Shown in pieces: positions 5,002 through 5,235 of a stretch of DNA of 5,235 nt. Source of the stretch: DATLBY01 sp035526665 (lineage in GTDB: Bacteria; Acidobacteriota; Terriglobia; Bryobacterales; Bryobacteraceae). Below the pieces are notes generated by a model. It ran no database searches. It was given only the letters and a program-made list of their open reading frames with translations, and was not told the origin of the DNA. Within the stretch, counting starts at the first letter, position 1. Every line of letters begins with the position of its first letter. The stretch lies in assembly GCA_035526665.1 (NCBI GenBank), contig DATLBY010000479.1, positions 1 through 5,235 of the forward strand. Reading direction: 5' to 3'. The translations under genes and the position numbers were made by a program.

Positions 5002-5235
5002 ATGATGCTAGGCGCGGTAACCTATAATGTCCTGAAAGATTGGGACATCGAGACGATCATTCGGAATCTGACAGCCGCCGGCTTTGAGGCCGTTGAACTG
5101 CGTACCGGCCATAAACATGGCGTGGAGCCGACGATCGGTCCAGCCGAGCGCGAGCGCGTGAAGCAGTTGTTCGAGCGCAGCAAAGTGCGATTGCTCAGCT
5201 TCGGGTCGACGTGCGAATTTCAGTCGCCGGTTCCC
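5002..5235 (+). CDS. TIM-barrel sugar isomerase/epimerase-like protein, 5' part only
   Basis: The first 78 codons run off the right edge without a stop. The N-terminus LGAVTYNVLKDWDIETIIRN, followed by GFEAVELRTGHKHGVEP (27-43) and VRLLSFGSTCEFQSP (62-76), is typical of the xylose isomerase-like TIM barrel superfamily (AP_endonuc_2/IolE/IolI-like): an N-terminal beta strand, a helix, then a strand ending in a Glu-Leu-Arg where metal or substrate residues lie. Substrates in this superfamily include sugars, sugar phosphates and inosose, so a role downstream of inositol or glucuronate is plausible but unproven. The start is ATG 5002 or the adjacent ATG 5005. No clear ribosome-binding site is seen, and the 5-bp gap from the preceding stop suggests translational coupling. 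Confidence 0.8.
   Translation, partial: MMLGAVTYNVLKDWDIETIIRNLTAAGFEAVELRTGHKHGVEPTIGPAERERVKQLFERSKVRLLSFGSTCEFQSPVP

Overview
The window looks like chromosomal DNA from a soil-type member of the Acidobacteriota, probably near Solibacter/Bryobacter. This placement is an inference. It rests on moderately GC-rich coding sequence, on several proteins resembling uncharacterised families I associate with that phylum (the 152-aa soluble protein, the seven-helix membrane protein, the 171-aa anchored protein and the SprT-like metallopeptidase), and on a bacterial myo-inositol oxygenase. I could not run a homology search, so these family links come from memory of sequence patterns.

Left part (1-824): the last codons of a plus-strand gene run tail-to-tail into, and overlap by 44 bp, a minus-strand gene for a conserved soluble protein (73-531). 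A 185-bp divergent spacer follows. It carries a striking nested inverted repeat (561-624). On its far side is a very short plus-strand gene (717-824) encoding a 35-aa peptide with a textbook signal sequence and a predicted mature part of only 11 residues ending in CYPCG.

Middle part (825-3057): two plus-strand genes of unknown function, a seven-helix membrane protein (917-1690, TTG start) and a membrane-anchored basic helical protein (1797-2312, GTG start), are each preceded by about 100 bp of possible regulatory DNA. They converge, with a 19-bp gap, on a minus-strand SprT-like zinc metallopeptidase (2332-3057).

Right part (3058-5235): an 89-bp divergent spacer with an 11/13-matched dyad separates the metallopeptidase from a tight plus-strand cluster. 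The cluster is a 3-oxoacyl-ACP synthase III (fabH-type, 3147-4133, TTG start), a complete myo-inositol oxygenase (4148-4996) with all six diiron ligands, and the first 78 codons of a TIM-barrel sugar isomerase/epimerase-like protein (5002-end). The last two genes fit an inositol/uronate catabolic branch. The condensing enzyme upstream is an unexpected partner and may simply share the transcript.

No rRNA, tRNA, insertion sequence, CRISPR array or convincing rho-independent terminator was seen. The least explained items are the short secreted peptide, the nested inverted repeat beside it, and the pairing of fabH with an oxygenase-based inositol pathway.
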